Positions 22,172 to 33,629 are shown, counted from the first letter of the stretch. The stretch is 64,000 bases of DNA from Adiantum capillus-veneris (GCA_014529385.2 CM043955.1:146604640-146668639), one strand, 5' to 3'. Numbers and translations are program-made. Notes: generated from the sequence alone by a model not told the origin.

Positions 22172-22470
22172 CTATTGTATTCCGCACTTTGTGTGTTTTA
22201 GTGACTAAGTCAACTTGATTTTTTGGCCCTGAGCTTTATCTTTTCTCTCTAACTAGTTCTGTGTTGGTATGTTACCTTTCGTTACATTACTGTTTCAGTT
22301 GTCCTCACTATATGTGCATTACAATACCAAATTTGGTACTGTTGAACTTGGGTGCACGTACCAATTACAATATTACACGTACCAATTACACGTACCAATT
22401 ACCAATTACGTACCAATTACAGCACGTACCAAATTTGGTACTGTTGAACTTGGGTGCACGTCTGTCCACT
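22172..22470 (+). repeat. Left arm of ~300-bp internal inverted repeat
   Basis: Runs from TATTCCGCACTTTGTG through AACTTGATTTTTTGGCCCTG to TGGTACTGTTGAACTTGGG. Complementary to 23790-24085 at roughly 90% by eye. It starts just after the cargo gene 1 stop at 22158-22160. The inner part holds several ACCAAATTTGGTAC palindromes and ACGTACCAATTAC units. Confidence 0.8.
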
Positions 22471-22637
22471 ATTACAGTACCAATTTGATACTTCTTGAAC
22501 TTGCGATTTTGGATAGTCCTTATCACTTGTGCAATACAGTACCAAATTTGGTAGTTTTTGGACCAGTTTTCTGTTTTAGATATGATGTTTGCACTGTGTA
22601 TTTGTCCCCACTCATTATGTTTGTTGGTGCTGTAGTA

Positions 22638-23477
22638 AGTTGGTGGCTAGACGAGACACCGGCAAGCACATTGTTGCAGCCTGATGTGGCTGCTAGACGC
22701 GGGCGGATGATTGTGCTTGATCTTAATGGCGTGCTACTAACCAGCTGCAGCGAAATCCCTGAGGAACTTGAGTGCCTGCCAAAGGAGCACAAGCCACGGG
22801 TAGTCCATCTCGGAGGGAATGTAATTTGTCTTGTAAGGCCGATGCGGAGGAGTTCATCCTACGGCTTAAACAGAAAGCCAGCCTAGTGTTGTGGTCCTGC
22901 TGTAGAAGGGAAAAACTGTTACACATGGTGAACGCGTGCTTCCCAAACCATAGAAGGCAAAAATATTTTGCAGGTAAAGCATGCCCGCTTTGAATGTTGC
23001 AGGACATAAGTTACGCATACCTCTTAACCTCGTTTTTTGGCATTAGCAGATATTTTCTCCCAAGAGGACTGTGAAATATGGAGGGCCCGTATGTCGGAGG
23101 TGCCGGTTGTGCCCAAACACATGGGCGATAAGCCCATTTTCCTGAAGAAGCTATGGACGCTGTGGGCAAGGCACCCGAAGTACAATGCCAACAACACTAT
23201 TCTTGTAGATGATTGTAGATACAAGTCTCTTAAAAATGACTATGAAAACTGTATGGCAATCCGATCATACGATCCCATGGTAGTAGGAACCGATTACCTG
23301 TTTTACTTGCTGGATTTTGTTTTGCCTTGGTTGCTTGGGTGGATAAGGGATCGGTACCCAACAGCGTACACTTGCAAAAACCCAGTCTTTGACACTGAAG
23401 ACGATATTTCTGGGTACATTACTGATTACTTCATACAGATGGAGGGGTACTCCTATAAATTTGATCCCCCGAGGTAG
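22638..23477 (+). pseudogene. Cargo gene 2: FCP1/NIF-like HAD phosphatase domain
   Basis: First exon (to 22973): MIVLDLNGVLLTSC is HAD motif I in the D-x-N form seen in a plant NIF subfamily, then SLVLWSCCRREKLLHMV. An intron 22974-23049 (GTAAAG ... TTAGCAG) joins in phase to exon 23050-23477, with DIFSQEDCEIW, KLWTLWARHPKYN and the HAD motif IV-like ILVDDCRYKSLKND. The family dephosphorylates Ser/Thr residues, classically the RNA polymerase II tail. One base is missing near 22840, shifting the frame between motif I and the WS segment. No start exon was identified; the open frame upstream of 22638 is repeat sequence. It lies between two inverted-repeat arms and has no TE domain, so it looks like captured cargo. 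Confidence 0.65.
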
Positions 23478-23789
23478 CAGATTGCCATAATCATGTAAAT
23501 AGTGGAATTTTGTAACCCGATACTATACATAATGGAAAACCACTTCTCTTGTTCAGACTGTCTTGGTATCTTGATCTCTATTGTTGAAACCCCTGACTAA
23601 TTCTGTTGAAACCTCTTGGAGCTAACCAGGTTGACCAACATTTTAATTTTTGAGGTAGATAGAATCTATGTTTGGCATACCTTTCATGTTATCGTAGTTC
23701 TAGACATTGCTCAAGGTGGTCGTATCAAATACGAATAGACAAACTAAAAAATACCTAGAAATAAAGTAAACCATAAGTGATACAGCAAG

Positions 23790-24085
23790 TTCAAGGAGTA
23801 CCATATTGTACCAAATTTGGTACTGTAATAGTGGACAGGAGTGCACCCAAGTTCAACACAGTACCAAAAAGTACCAAATTTGGTAATGTAATAGTGGATA
23901 GAGAAGCACCCAAGTTCAACAGTACCAAAATGTACCAAATGCACATATAGTGAGGACAATTGAAACAGTAATGTAATGAAAGGTAACATACCAACACAGA
24001 ACTAGATAGAGAGAACAGATAAATCTCAGGGCCAAAAAATCAAGTTGACTCAGTCACTAAAAAGCACATAGTGCAGAATACACTT
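23790..24085 (-). repeat. Right arm of ~300-bp internal inverted repeat
   Basis: Reverse complement of 22172-22470. On the minus strand it follows the transposase stop at 24140 within about 60 bases. Contains GTACCAAATTTGGTAC at about 23812. Confidence 0.8.
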
Positions 24086-24139
24086 GGTACTGTTGACTAT
24101 CAGATTTGGTACTATTGACTACCGGATTCAGTTGTTCAA

Positions 24140-27100
24140 TCAGGGCTTCTCATTGCCCTCAAGTAACATGGACGCACCTTCGTCACTCTCATCATCATGA
24201 TATGGCATGCTATTGTATATCCTCTCATATACTTCAATAGACTACTTGTATTGTAAAATTTGACCTAGGGATCCCGCAATAGGCTCCATCGGGAAACGTA
24301 TGGCCCTAACAAGATGTGAGTAGATCATTACCGGAGATGTGTGATCCAATAGCCGATATGTATCAGATTTTCCTTCAACTTGGCCATAAAAAAAGCCTTC
24401 AACAACCTTCCCTCCTCTAACAATTTTGTTATACCACTTATCCCTTTGTGCTTTCACCGTTTGGTACAACACTTCTGTGCATTTGATAATGTAAAAGTCT
24501 TTGTTTGCCTCAACTGCTTTTACTACAAAATTATCCCCTATGGACAGCATGCTACTTAACATTTCAGGGCATCCTTCATATAGTGGCAGGTTGGACACTT
24601 GGCTCATCGGAATCGATGTTGAATCTCTACCCTCCTCCTCGTCATCTGATTTGTCATCCCTAATTGTATCCCCAGAATCTGGCAAGGGTTTGATGCAAAC
24701 ATATTTCCATTCTTCAATGTGCATTCTGTTCCTGCATCTTCTCCACAACCCACGCATACACGGATCACAAAAGCATGAAAGTGATCGAAAGCGTATGGCG
24801 GTGCGGTTGTCCTGTGAATAGCCATCAGCACAATGAAATGAGCGAGAGCCAATGATGCGCTCACAGTCCCATTGCAAAATGTGCTGCACTTCATTCGTGC
24901 CAATAAGCCAAAAGACTCTTTGCGTATTACACCTCTGAGACTGTTCTCTTGGCTGAAAAGTTGCTTTCAAAAAGTTGACAACATCGGCTACACACTTCAT
25001 ACGCCAGCCATTTGGTTTCAATTCTTCATGCGTCAAAGTTCTCTTGATGACTGCCCCTGCCCCATCATGTTCACCTTTTCCCTGGCCGGATGCAGAGAAG
25101 TTATGCATCATGTGAAAGCCTGTCATTTGATATTACCTGGCCACAAAATAGTAAGGTCTATGGGCCTTGAATTGTGAAGCAGCACCATCTGACCAAACCC
25201 AATGTTGTTGCAGAGAATGTCCTCATTCTTTTAGCCACTTGTCATGCAGCAAGAAACAATGTTGTACAAACAATGTATCATGCTGCTTGTCATCCGATAT
25301 GTAGAAGTGTAGCGTCTTCTGTGTACCACCTGTTGCATTTCTTAAATAAGTGATGTGCACAAGTATTGTGACTTGGGTAGACCACCAATGCATTGACTGA
25401 ATTTCATTCTGAACTTTAAAGGAATAATTCTCCGCAAAGTCAATAACAGATACTACAACGTTGCTAGGAAAATTCTACAAATAGTCCTTGAATTGTTGGG
25501 CTTGCCAGCGGAAGACAAAGTTGTGACTGATGAAGCCTATCAAATGGGCTGAAAATAGGCTAAGAAAAGTCCCACTTTTCATCCGTTGCACAATCAAGTC
25601 CTTTCTCTTCTTCTCACTCCCACCTTCGTGAACCTGTCCTGTTCCAACCTCCATGAAAACCTTCACAGACACCTCCTTGCTATCCTCGGCTATCTCATCG
25701 GGACAAAATGTCAACCTCCGTACTCCACATTGTGAGCAGTCCCCCATCAAGCATTTCTTTGCATGGTATTCACAATTTGGAGGCTTTGGGCACATGATGG
25801 ATTCCCACATAACGGTGATGTGCTAACACACTGCTTGGTTTGCAAAACACGTTCCTCTCTCATCACCTCTGCAACAAACGGAGCAAGTGCAAAGGTGACC
25901 TTTCCCGTGGTGCCCAAACTTGTTCTGCCGCATTTGATTAAGGGCCTCTTTGAAATAGAGCATCTGCACATGAACCACACAACAACAAGTATTTCTGTCC
26001 TTCAACTTCCGTACAAAGTATGGATTCAATGCCTCGAAGCATCTAAGAGACACTACCACTGTTGGGTGAGCCTTCTTGAATCTTTGGTACAGCTCAACCT
26101 ATGGCACAAAAACAAAACGATTCAGAAAAAAACCAACATCATGGTACTGTTGAACTTGGGTGCAGGTCTGTCATGTAGAGTACCAAATACTGTCTATCGA
26201 GTACCAAAGGCTATCTATAAAGTACCAAAGGCTTTGGTACTATCAGAAGTGTGGGGTACCCTGTAAATAGACTTTGGTCCTATAGTGATAGGCTTTGGTA
26301 CTCTACAGATAGAATTTGGTACTCTACAGAGAATATTTGGTGTTCTACAGATAGTCTTTGGTGGTATCCGATGAGTTTGGTACTCTACATATAGGCTTTG
26401 GTACTATCAAAAGTGTGGGGTACCCTGTAAATAGACTTTGGTCCTATAATGGTAGGCTTTGGTACTCTACAGATAGGATCTGGTACTCTTCAGAGCGGAT
26501 TTGGTACTCTACAGATAGTCTTTGGTGGTATCCGATGAGTTTGTTACTTTGTAAATAGACTTTGGTTCTCTATACATAGGCATTGGTACTGGATAAATAG
26601 GTTTTGGTACTCTGTCGAGAGGATTTGAAACTCTATGGATAGGCTTTGGCACTTGATTGCTAGGATTTGGTACTCGATATACCGGATTTGGTACTCTACA
26701 GATCTGAGTTGGTACTCGATATACCGGATATGGTACCCTACATATGTGCTTTGGTACTTTATAGATAGCCTTTGGTACTTTATAGATAGCCTTTGGTACT
26801 CGATAGACAGTATTTGGTACTCTACATATAGGCTTTGGTACTATCAGAAGTGTGGGGTACCCTGTAAATAGACTTTGGTCCTATAGTGATAGGCTTTGGT
26901 ACTCTACAGATAGAATTTGGTACTCTACAGAGAATATTTGGTGTTCTACAGATAGTCTTTGGTGGTATCCGATGAGTTTGGTACTCTGTAAATAGTTTTT
27001 GGTTCTCTATACATAGGCATTGGTACTGGATAAATAGGTATTGGTACTCTATCGAGAGGGTTTGAAACTCTATGGATAGGCTTTGGCACTTGATAGCTAG

Positions 27101-28531
27101 GATTTTGTACTCGATATACCGGATTTGGTACTCTACAGATCTGCTTTGGTACTCCATACATATGCTTTGGTACTAGATACACCGGATTTGGTACTCTACA
27201 GATGTGCTTTGGTACTCCATAGATAGCCTTTGGTACTCGATAGACATGATTTGGTGCTCTACATATAGGCTTTCGTACTGTCAGAAGTGTGGGGTACCCT
27301 GTAAATAGATCCTGGTCCTATAGTGATAGGATTTGGTACTCTACAGAGAGGCTTTGGTGGTATCCGTTGAGTTTGGTACTCTGTAAATAGACTTTTGGTT
27401 CTCTATACATAGGCATTGGTACTAGATAATTAGGTTTTGGTACTCTATAGAGAGGGTTTTAAACTCTATGGATAGGCTTTGGCAGTCGATAGCTAGGATT
27501 TGGTACTTTATGGATATTCTTTGGTACTGTAAACACCCTCTGCCGTACAGCAGACTACCAAATTTGGTACTATCTCGACCAAATAAGCCTTATGTAGCAC
27601 CAAACAAGATGTACAATTACTAGAAGTTGTTGGTATCTGAGATTCATCGAGTAGATGTATAGGATGTTTGACGACACTTTTCATTCCAATTCTCATCTTG
27701 CATATGTCTTTCTTGTTGGGTGAAACTCTGCTCTCTGATGTCCAAAAGGCATATACCAAATCTCTTGTTTCATCGGTAATCATGGTGCCTTGTGGAAATT
27801 GTCTCTCGCAAGCACTCAATGGCAACACTTCATCTTCATCTTTATTCTCTAGCCGTGAGCTTGCTGCAGCTATATTCCTTCGATGGATCCCCAAGATACT
27901 AGCCATTCTGGATTGGTTTACTGATTGTGAGTGTACTATTGTTCAGAATCATTGCCAAAGAGCTTCTCTTTACAAAAAGTTCACTTGCTGAATGAGGGAC
28001 CTTGATTTGAGTCAAAGTGTTGCGCACACCCGATACAACAGTGTCTTCGACTTTGCTGAAATTTGATGGTTGCAGCAAGGAAAATGTTTGGTGGTCCAGG
28101 AGTTACTGGAATATTTCCTTCTGCTCATTCTTTGCAATCCCTACTGTTTTCTTGCGCCAACATCGAGCCACCGCTGCACAAATGTTCTTTCTTGACCTGG
28201 CTTCCCGTAATCCAAGAGCAGACGTAGGATGTCTTTCCTTGCTTTTCTGTGCGCGTTTCTTTGCAGCCCAATAATCACGAAGAAAAGCTTGACTACTGGC
28301 TGGAATACTAGTGCTAATGGAATTGATGTGCATCTGCTGAACATTGCTTGGGCCACCTTGTACCTCGTCAAATGAGAGGAACTGTGCATCACCTTCCATC
28401 TCGTCGATGGAGAGGAGTTGTGCATCACCTTCTACCTCGTTGAAAGAGAGGTCCTGAGCATCACCTTCTATGTCATCGAAAGAAAGGTTTTGAGCATCAC
28501 CAAGATAGTAATCTCGTGCGCTACTATCCAT
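24140..28531 (-). pseudogene. DDE-like transposase of the 16.6-kb element
   Basis: Exon 1 (28531-28107) starts MDSSARDYYLGDAQNLSF and has four 12-residue repeats (GDAQ-x-LS-x-DE). A 51-bp intron with GTAACT/TTTCAG ends and matching phase leads to exon 2 (28055-about 27638), with FWTSESRVSPNKKDICKMRIG. A ~1.5-kb intron made of minisatellite follows. Exon 3 (26098-24140, 653 codons) has RNTCCCVVHV, CLMGDCSQCG, VVVSVIDFAENYSFKVQNEI, YISDDKQHD, WSDGAASQFKAH, SGQGKGEHDGAGAVIKR and CFCDPCMRGLWRRC. Acidic residues in DFAENY, SDGAASQF and GEHDG are candidate catalytic positions. I recall similar proteins as uncharacterised transposase-like sequences in animals and seed-free plants. Breaks: five in-frame stops in exon 3 and a frame change near 27905. 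Confidence 0.7.
26099..27637 (-). repeat. Minisatellite filling the transposase intron
   Basis: About 1.4 kb of units near 21 bp built around TTTGGTACTCTACAGATAGG, with variants GATATACCGGATTTGGTACT and TTTGGTGGTATCCGATGAG. A higher-order block beginning TATCAGAAGTGTGGGGTACC recurs at about 26240, 26405, 26845 and 27275. The intron is bounded by an acceptor CCATAG at 26099-26104; the donor near 27637 is not a clear GT site. Confidence 0.9.
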
Positions 28532-28657
<126 letters not shown>

Positions 28658-28749
28658 CGAACACAGTAGTTCGGTGGCTATGGAGGCGGCAAGGAAGGCG
28701 AGAGGGTTCAAAACTGAGAGAGACACACAGAGAGAGGGACGTGCGAGCG

Positions 28750-28849
<100 letters not shown>

Positions 28850-29048
28850 CTAGAGTGAAAGCTCCCAACTGTAACCCCACCCCCCGGCCCCGTCGTCACC
28901 CCCACCTCTTCTTAGGATTGCATGCTTCTAAAGTTAAAAAAACGTCTACTTAAAAAAGAAGTTTACTTTTGCCCTCCCCAATTCCAAAAAAATGCCCATG
29001 GTTTTTACACACAAGAATCACCAAGCATATGTTGTGTCAAGGACACTA

Positions 29049-29079
29049 CTTTTTGTACCACCAAACCATGCTTTGACCC
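29049..29079 (-). repeat. Right terminal inverted repeat of the 16.6-kb element
   Basis: Ends TTTTTGTACCACCAAACC then ATGCTTTGACCC. Complement of 12473-12503 with one mismatch. Followed by CTCCCTTCTCACAAGC, which resumes the interrupted LTR. Confidence 0.85.
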
Positions 29080-30102
29080 CTCCCTTCTCACAAGCTTGGA
29101 GTAGATGATTGAGCTTTCCATTAAAGCTTGAGAAGGAGAGAGAGAGAGTCTTCTTGCTTCACACATGAGATTGTGTGAGTGTGTGTGTGATAATGCCTTG
29201 CCAAAATCAGCCCCCCCCCCCCCCCCTCTCTCTCTCTCTCGGTCGACCCCTCTTGCAAATTACTCTTTCTGGCACCCCATTGGACCCTACAAAGCTTAGC
29301 CAATCATAATTGAGAAGCCTAAGTGATAGCCTTGTGACATGTGTCCCCCTTTCCCCTTTTGTGAGAGCTTTAGGGAATTAAATAATGCAACTAAACTCTC
29401 ATTGGACCCCATTGTCTTCTGGACAATAGGAATCATGCAAGCCATTGGGCTGCTGAATTCTCATTGGACCCATTGGGAGATTGTCTAATAGTTTTCTAGA
29501 GAGCTTGATTCTTATTGGTTCTTTTATCAAGTGTTTTTTAATGAATTAAACTATATTTGCTCTAGCCTAATTCTCATTGGTCCACCTCTATGGCCATCCA
29601 ATAGGATTTGAGTGCACCTTGTGGGCAATTGGGCTAGGGAGGTGACATGTGTCCCCTATTCCCTTTGTGTAAAGGGAGCCTGTGTGTGTGTGTGTGTGTG
29701 TATGTGTGTGTTTCTCTCTCATCCCCTACTTACAGGGCTCACCCCTCCTACGTAGGAGTCTTGAAGACTTTTGTGTACACTCACAAAGCATCCAATCTCA
29801 CTAAGCTTGACTATTTGGACATAACCTTTGAATTTTGGAACCTTAGCATTTTGGAACCTTAGCATTTTAGAAGTCTTAATGGGTTGAACCTTAGGGTCTT
29901 TGAAGCCCATTTTTGCACATTGATCTTTTGCAGATGGCCCCCCTTTTGGATCCTTACTTTCCCTCCTTTGGATCCCTACTGTGGCCGATCTGCCAGCTTA
30001 ACCAATATTCTAGCTTTTTCTCCCCTTGCACTTCCCCATATTAAATGATCAGTTTAACACGAGAAAATCATTTAGGAGAATTAGATATTAGTTATTATGA
30101 CA
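29080..30102 (-). repeat. Element 1: 5' LTR, distal piece
   Basis: Continues the LTR interrupted at 12472. It matches 3650-4631 and ends TATTAGTTATTATGACA, the LTR's outer terminus (TGTCATAATAAC on the minus strand). Together the two pieces give about 1.63 kb, consistent with the 1596-bp solo LTR. It includes a local C-run/(CT)n at 29212-29240. Confidence 0.9.
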
Positions 30103-30103
30103 A

Positions 30104-30707
30104 TGTGGCCTCTTTTGCGGCTAAGAACATGGCATGTACTAGGAAGAGAGCCTTTCTTAATAGAACGTGCAAGAATAAGGAGATAAATTATAAATACCTT
30201 TAGCAAAGATTATTTCTAATGCTAATCATTGGTAGTTTGTATGTAACTATGCATCAATAGGCTGTTGAAGTTTTGTTTATGATGGTGTAACTGTCTACCA
30301 AAGTCTCTCAAAATTTATCTTTCAATGATAATTTACTTGCACAAAAAAGTTGTACCTTTAATGTGCGACATGGATAACAACTAGGATGCCCGTGCATCAC
30401 CTACATACAGAGCCAATGCTAATAGAATGTTGTGTTGTTTCTATGGGTGTAGGTGAGGGCTACTCTCTTTGGTTCAGGTTTTTGGTTGCTATACTCTTTG
30501 GAATTGGCTATACTGGTTTGAAGTTTATGAAGGATTTTTTGCCTTTTAGGATGGTGACTTGTACCAACCTAATGTTATTTATTTGTACAAAATCATGCTA
30601 TCTAAGTTTGTTTTGTACATTAACCTTGTATTTATCTGGGTACCTTGGTCTTTGAACATGTATATGTTTGTATGTGGGTAAGATAAGTAAATAACTAAAA
30701 CACACAC
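30104..30707 (+). repeat. ~590-bp direct repeat, copy 1 (possible LTR)
   Basis: Starts TGTGGCCTCTTTTG and ends near AAATAACTAAAACACACA. Matches 33017-33592 closely. It begins one base after the outer end of element 1's 5' LTR. TG...CA ends and direct orientation suggest an LTR, but no recognised primer site follows. Confidence 0.5.
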
Positions 30708-33016
30708 AAATTGCACTTGATCCAGTCTTACTAGTGGATCAAGTCGAGGCTCCCAAAATAGTATGCTTGATCGCATTGCTCTGGTGGTACAACCATTCTG
30801 AGCTAGAAGGGGCTAGTCTCACATAGTCCTTATGAAGGTTTTTTGATCGGTTGAAGGTTGAGGCTGCTACCTAAATATTACACTAAACTGTTATCTTTAT
30901 AGTTTTCTTTCCTTTTCGAGAATTTTTTTTCCTAGATTCTGCATTTTATAAAATTTTCTTTCAAGTAGTTAGATTTTTAGGACATGTCTATCTATGCATC
31001 TTTCAGGCAGTTTCTTTGTATCAGGGACTGGATTTATCAATGGAGCCGCTTTCACGGGCTTCATTTTTGGTTCTTAGATGCATACAAGATGCAGAAGCAT
31101 CTTATCTCATTGTGGCCTTTCTAGTAATTCTATTACCTCCCCGATTCACACAATCTCCTCTGACAAATGGGTCAAAACTTTGGGTATTTTGGTTGAAAAC
31201 AGTAAGGAGGGTGTCTCAGTTATTACCGACATTATTGCTAATATCCCAGGGGGTGGTTATGGAGCGGGCTTTGATCATTCAATCCTATTTTAAGGTGAGG
31301 GTTTTTCCTCACTTAGCAAGCTTATGTACATTCTATTAGTAGTTGATTTTGTGAGATAGCCGTGTTTGAGTGACTGTACGCTGCATGTGTTACACTATGG
31401 CTAAAGGGAAAGATAAGCAACAAGCTTTGGAGGTTCATTCTTTGGATTCTTCTTATTCTCAGGTGGAGTTCTTTGGCTTTATGGGCTAGATTTTGAAGCT
31501 AATACCTCTTTGCTTGATAATTGAGAGCATAAGGACAATTCTAAATGTGTGGCTATGGGCTTATGGCGTGGGCTTTCTTGTGGTGTTGTTGGGAGACTCT
31601 GGTCTAATTATGTTTTGCAAGATAAAGTGAATATGGATGTGTGTAACTACCTTAAGGGGTTGTAGTTTATATCAGTTGAAGACGATTTATTGAGAATTGG
31701 TGGGTGGGTTGCTTGGTATGGAAAAACTTCTCACTGGTTTGTTTGATATCATGCATGAAGGAATATGTTGTGAAAACGTGGCTTCATTTACATATGCTGG
31801 TCTGATCAGATTTGCCTGAGTTGTTTTTTCAAGGGATACCTTGGGCTGATATGCTGAGTTGTTTCCTTTCGGATGAGTACTTTTGGCTGGTATGCTGCTG
31901 TGACTACTCTTTTGTCTTCCTCCTGGGCTGGCATGGGTTTTGCACTAAACTCCTTCGCTCCATTTGGGATTCCACCTAAGGCTCACTTAACCTTGTATAA
32001 GGAATCTCTACCAATTATGATGCTGATATGGGACTCCTTCTGGTTAGTATTAATAACCTGGTGGTTAGCCATTTAGTTTAGCAGATATTGCTCAACATTA
32101 GGTTCTCTTGGCTAATGTTGTATACCTTAGCAAAAATGGTTGTTTATATTCTTGTTATGGATGACTAATTAGATTATACTAACTAATGACTCCTCGATAC
32201 AACGGAGGCATGGTTGGGTTGATAGGGTTACCTGTACTTTGCAGGACTTTATTGAGTTACCCATTTCTGAATATAACCTCCTTGGAAAAAAATGCAGATG
32301 TCCAATGATGACTTTGACAACTGATCTAATTCAGCTAGTTTACATGAGTTCTTGACAAAAGATGGGGTATGGTTACAGTATCTTATAAGGCTAATCTATG
32401 CATGTTTTCTTAAGATATGCGGGTGTTCTCCAATAAGAGTTTTTAGAAACTGCCTGAGCTGTTTTTTCATGGGGAGGATTAATCCCTAAAAATGCCCGAT
32501 TTTTTACATTACTTAGTTATTTTTGACACAGTCAATATGTTTGGGAACATAGACATGATCTCGGTGTTTGAAGGTTTTCTTTGTCTCTTGGTATCCTTTG
32601 CTACAAGAAGTAAGAGGGAGTCACTTCTGTAGGACTAGACTAGTGGTGTTTTAGTTCTCACAAACTAGTTTGGTTGGTTCTTTACAGTCTCTACATGTTA
32701 CATTATACCTTAGCTTGTATGATTACTACTTATAGCTTCTAATTAGTTTGAATCTCGGGTTCCTCAGAAGTTTATTGAAATCCGGCCATTTACTTGTGTT
32801 GCTAGTGTTGCTCACGATTATGGCAGAACCAGTTAAGGTTTTTCTAGTATACAGGAGTGTGTATATGAGGGTTTTGATACTAATAAATCCAGAAAGGATT
32901 TGTCTATTATTACCAGGATATACCAAGGTATAAACTAACTGCTCGGATGAGAACTGTAGTTGATCCTATCAAAAGGGCACAGACCTGGCAAAGCTTAAAG
33001 CAGCTAGGGAAGATTG
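30708..33016 (+). other. Unidentified 2.3-kb region between direct repeats
   Basis: Several decayed plus-strand frames, e.g. MAKGKDKQQALEVHSLDSSY near 31400 and CGVVGRLWSNYVLQDKVNMD near 31580. No family is recognised with confidence. A 7-bp-arm inverted repeat (TGATCCA ... TGGATCA) lies near 30718-30741. A purine-rich GCAGCTAGGGAAGA precedes the second direct repeat, as a polypurine tract would. Possibly a decayed LTR retrotransposon. Confidence 0.35.
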
Positions 33017-33585
33017 TGTGGCCTCTTTTGTGGCTAAGAACATGGTGTGTACTAGTAAGAGATACTTTCTTTCTTACTAGAACTTGCAAGAATAAGGAGA
33101 TAAATTATAAACACCTTTAGCAAATATTACTTCTAATGCTAATCATTGGCAGTTTGTATGTAACTATGCATCAATAGGCTGTTGAAGTTTTGTTTATGAT
33201 GGTGTAATGTCTACCAAAGTCTCTTGAAATTTCTCTCTCAATGATAGTTTACTTGCACAAAAAAGTTGTACCTTTGTGACATGAATAAAAACTAGGATGC
33301 CCGTGCATCACCTGCATACAGAGCTAATGCTAACAAAATGTTGTGTTGTTTCTATGGGTGCAGGTGAGGGCTACTCTCTTTGGTTTAGATTTTTTGGTTG
33401 CCTTACTATTTGGAAGATTGGCTGCTAGTTTGAAGTTTGTGAAGGATTTTCTACCTTTTAGGACGATGACTTGTACCAATCTAATGTTATTCATTTGTAC
33501 AAAATCATGGTATCTAAGGTTTTATCTAGGTACCTTGGTCTTTGAACATGTATATGTTCGTATGTCGGTAATATAAGTAAATAAC

Positions 33586-33592
<7 letters not shown>
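33017..33592 (+). repeat. ~590-bp direct repeat, copy 2 (possible LTR)
   Basis: Second copy of 30104-30707, ending in a (CA)n tract (33585-33628) that has expanded relative to copy 1. Confidence 0.5.

Positions 33593-33629
<37 letters not shown>

Noticed and set aside
22269-22886. 205-codon frame starting in repeat sequence upstream of the FCP1-like exon
   Set aside because: Its first ~110 codons translate the GTACCAAATTTGGTAC/ACGTACCAATTAC repeats. Only the part from about 22638 matches a protein family.
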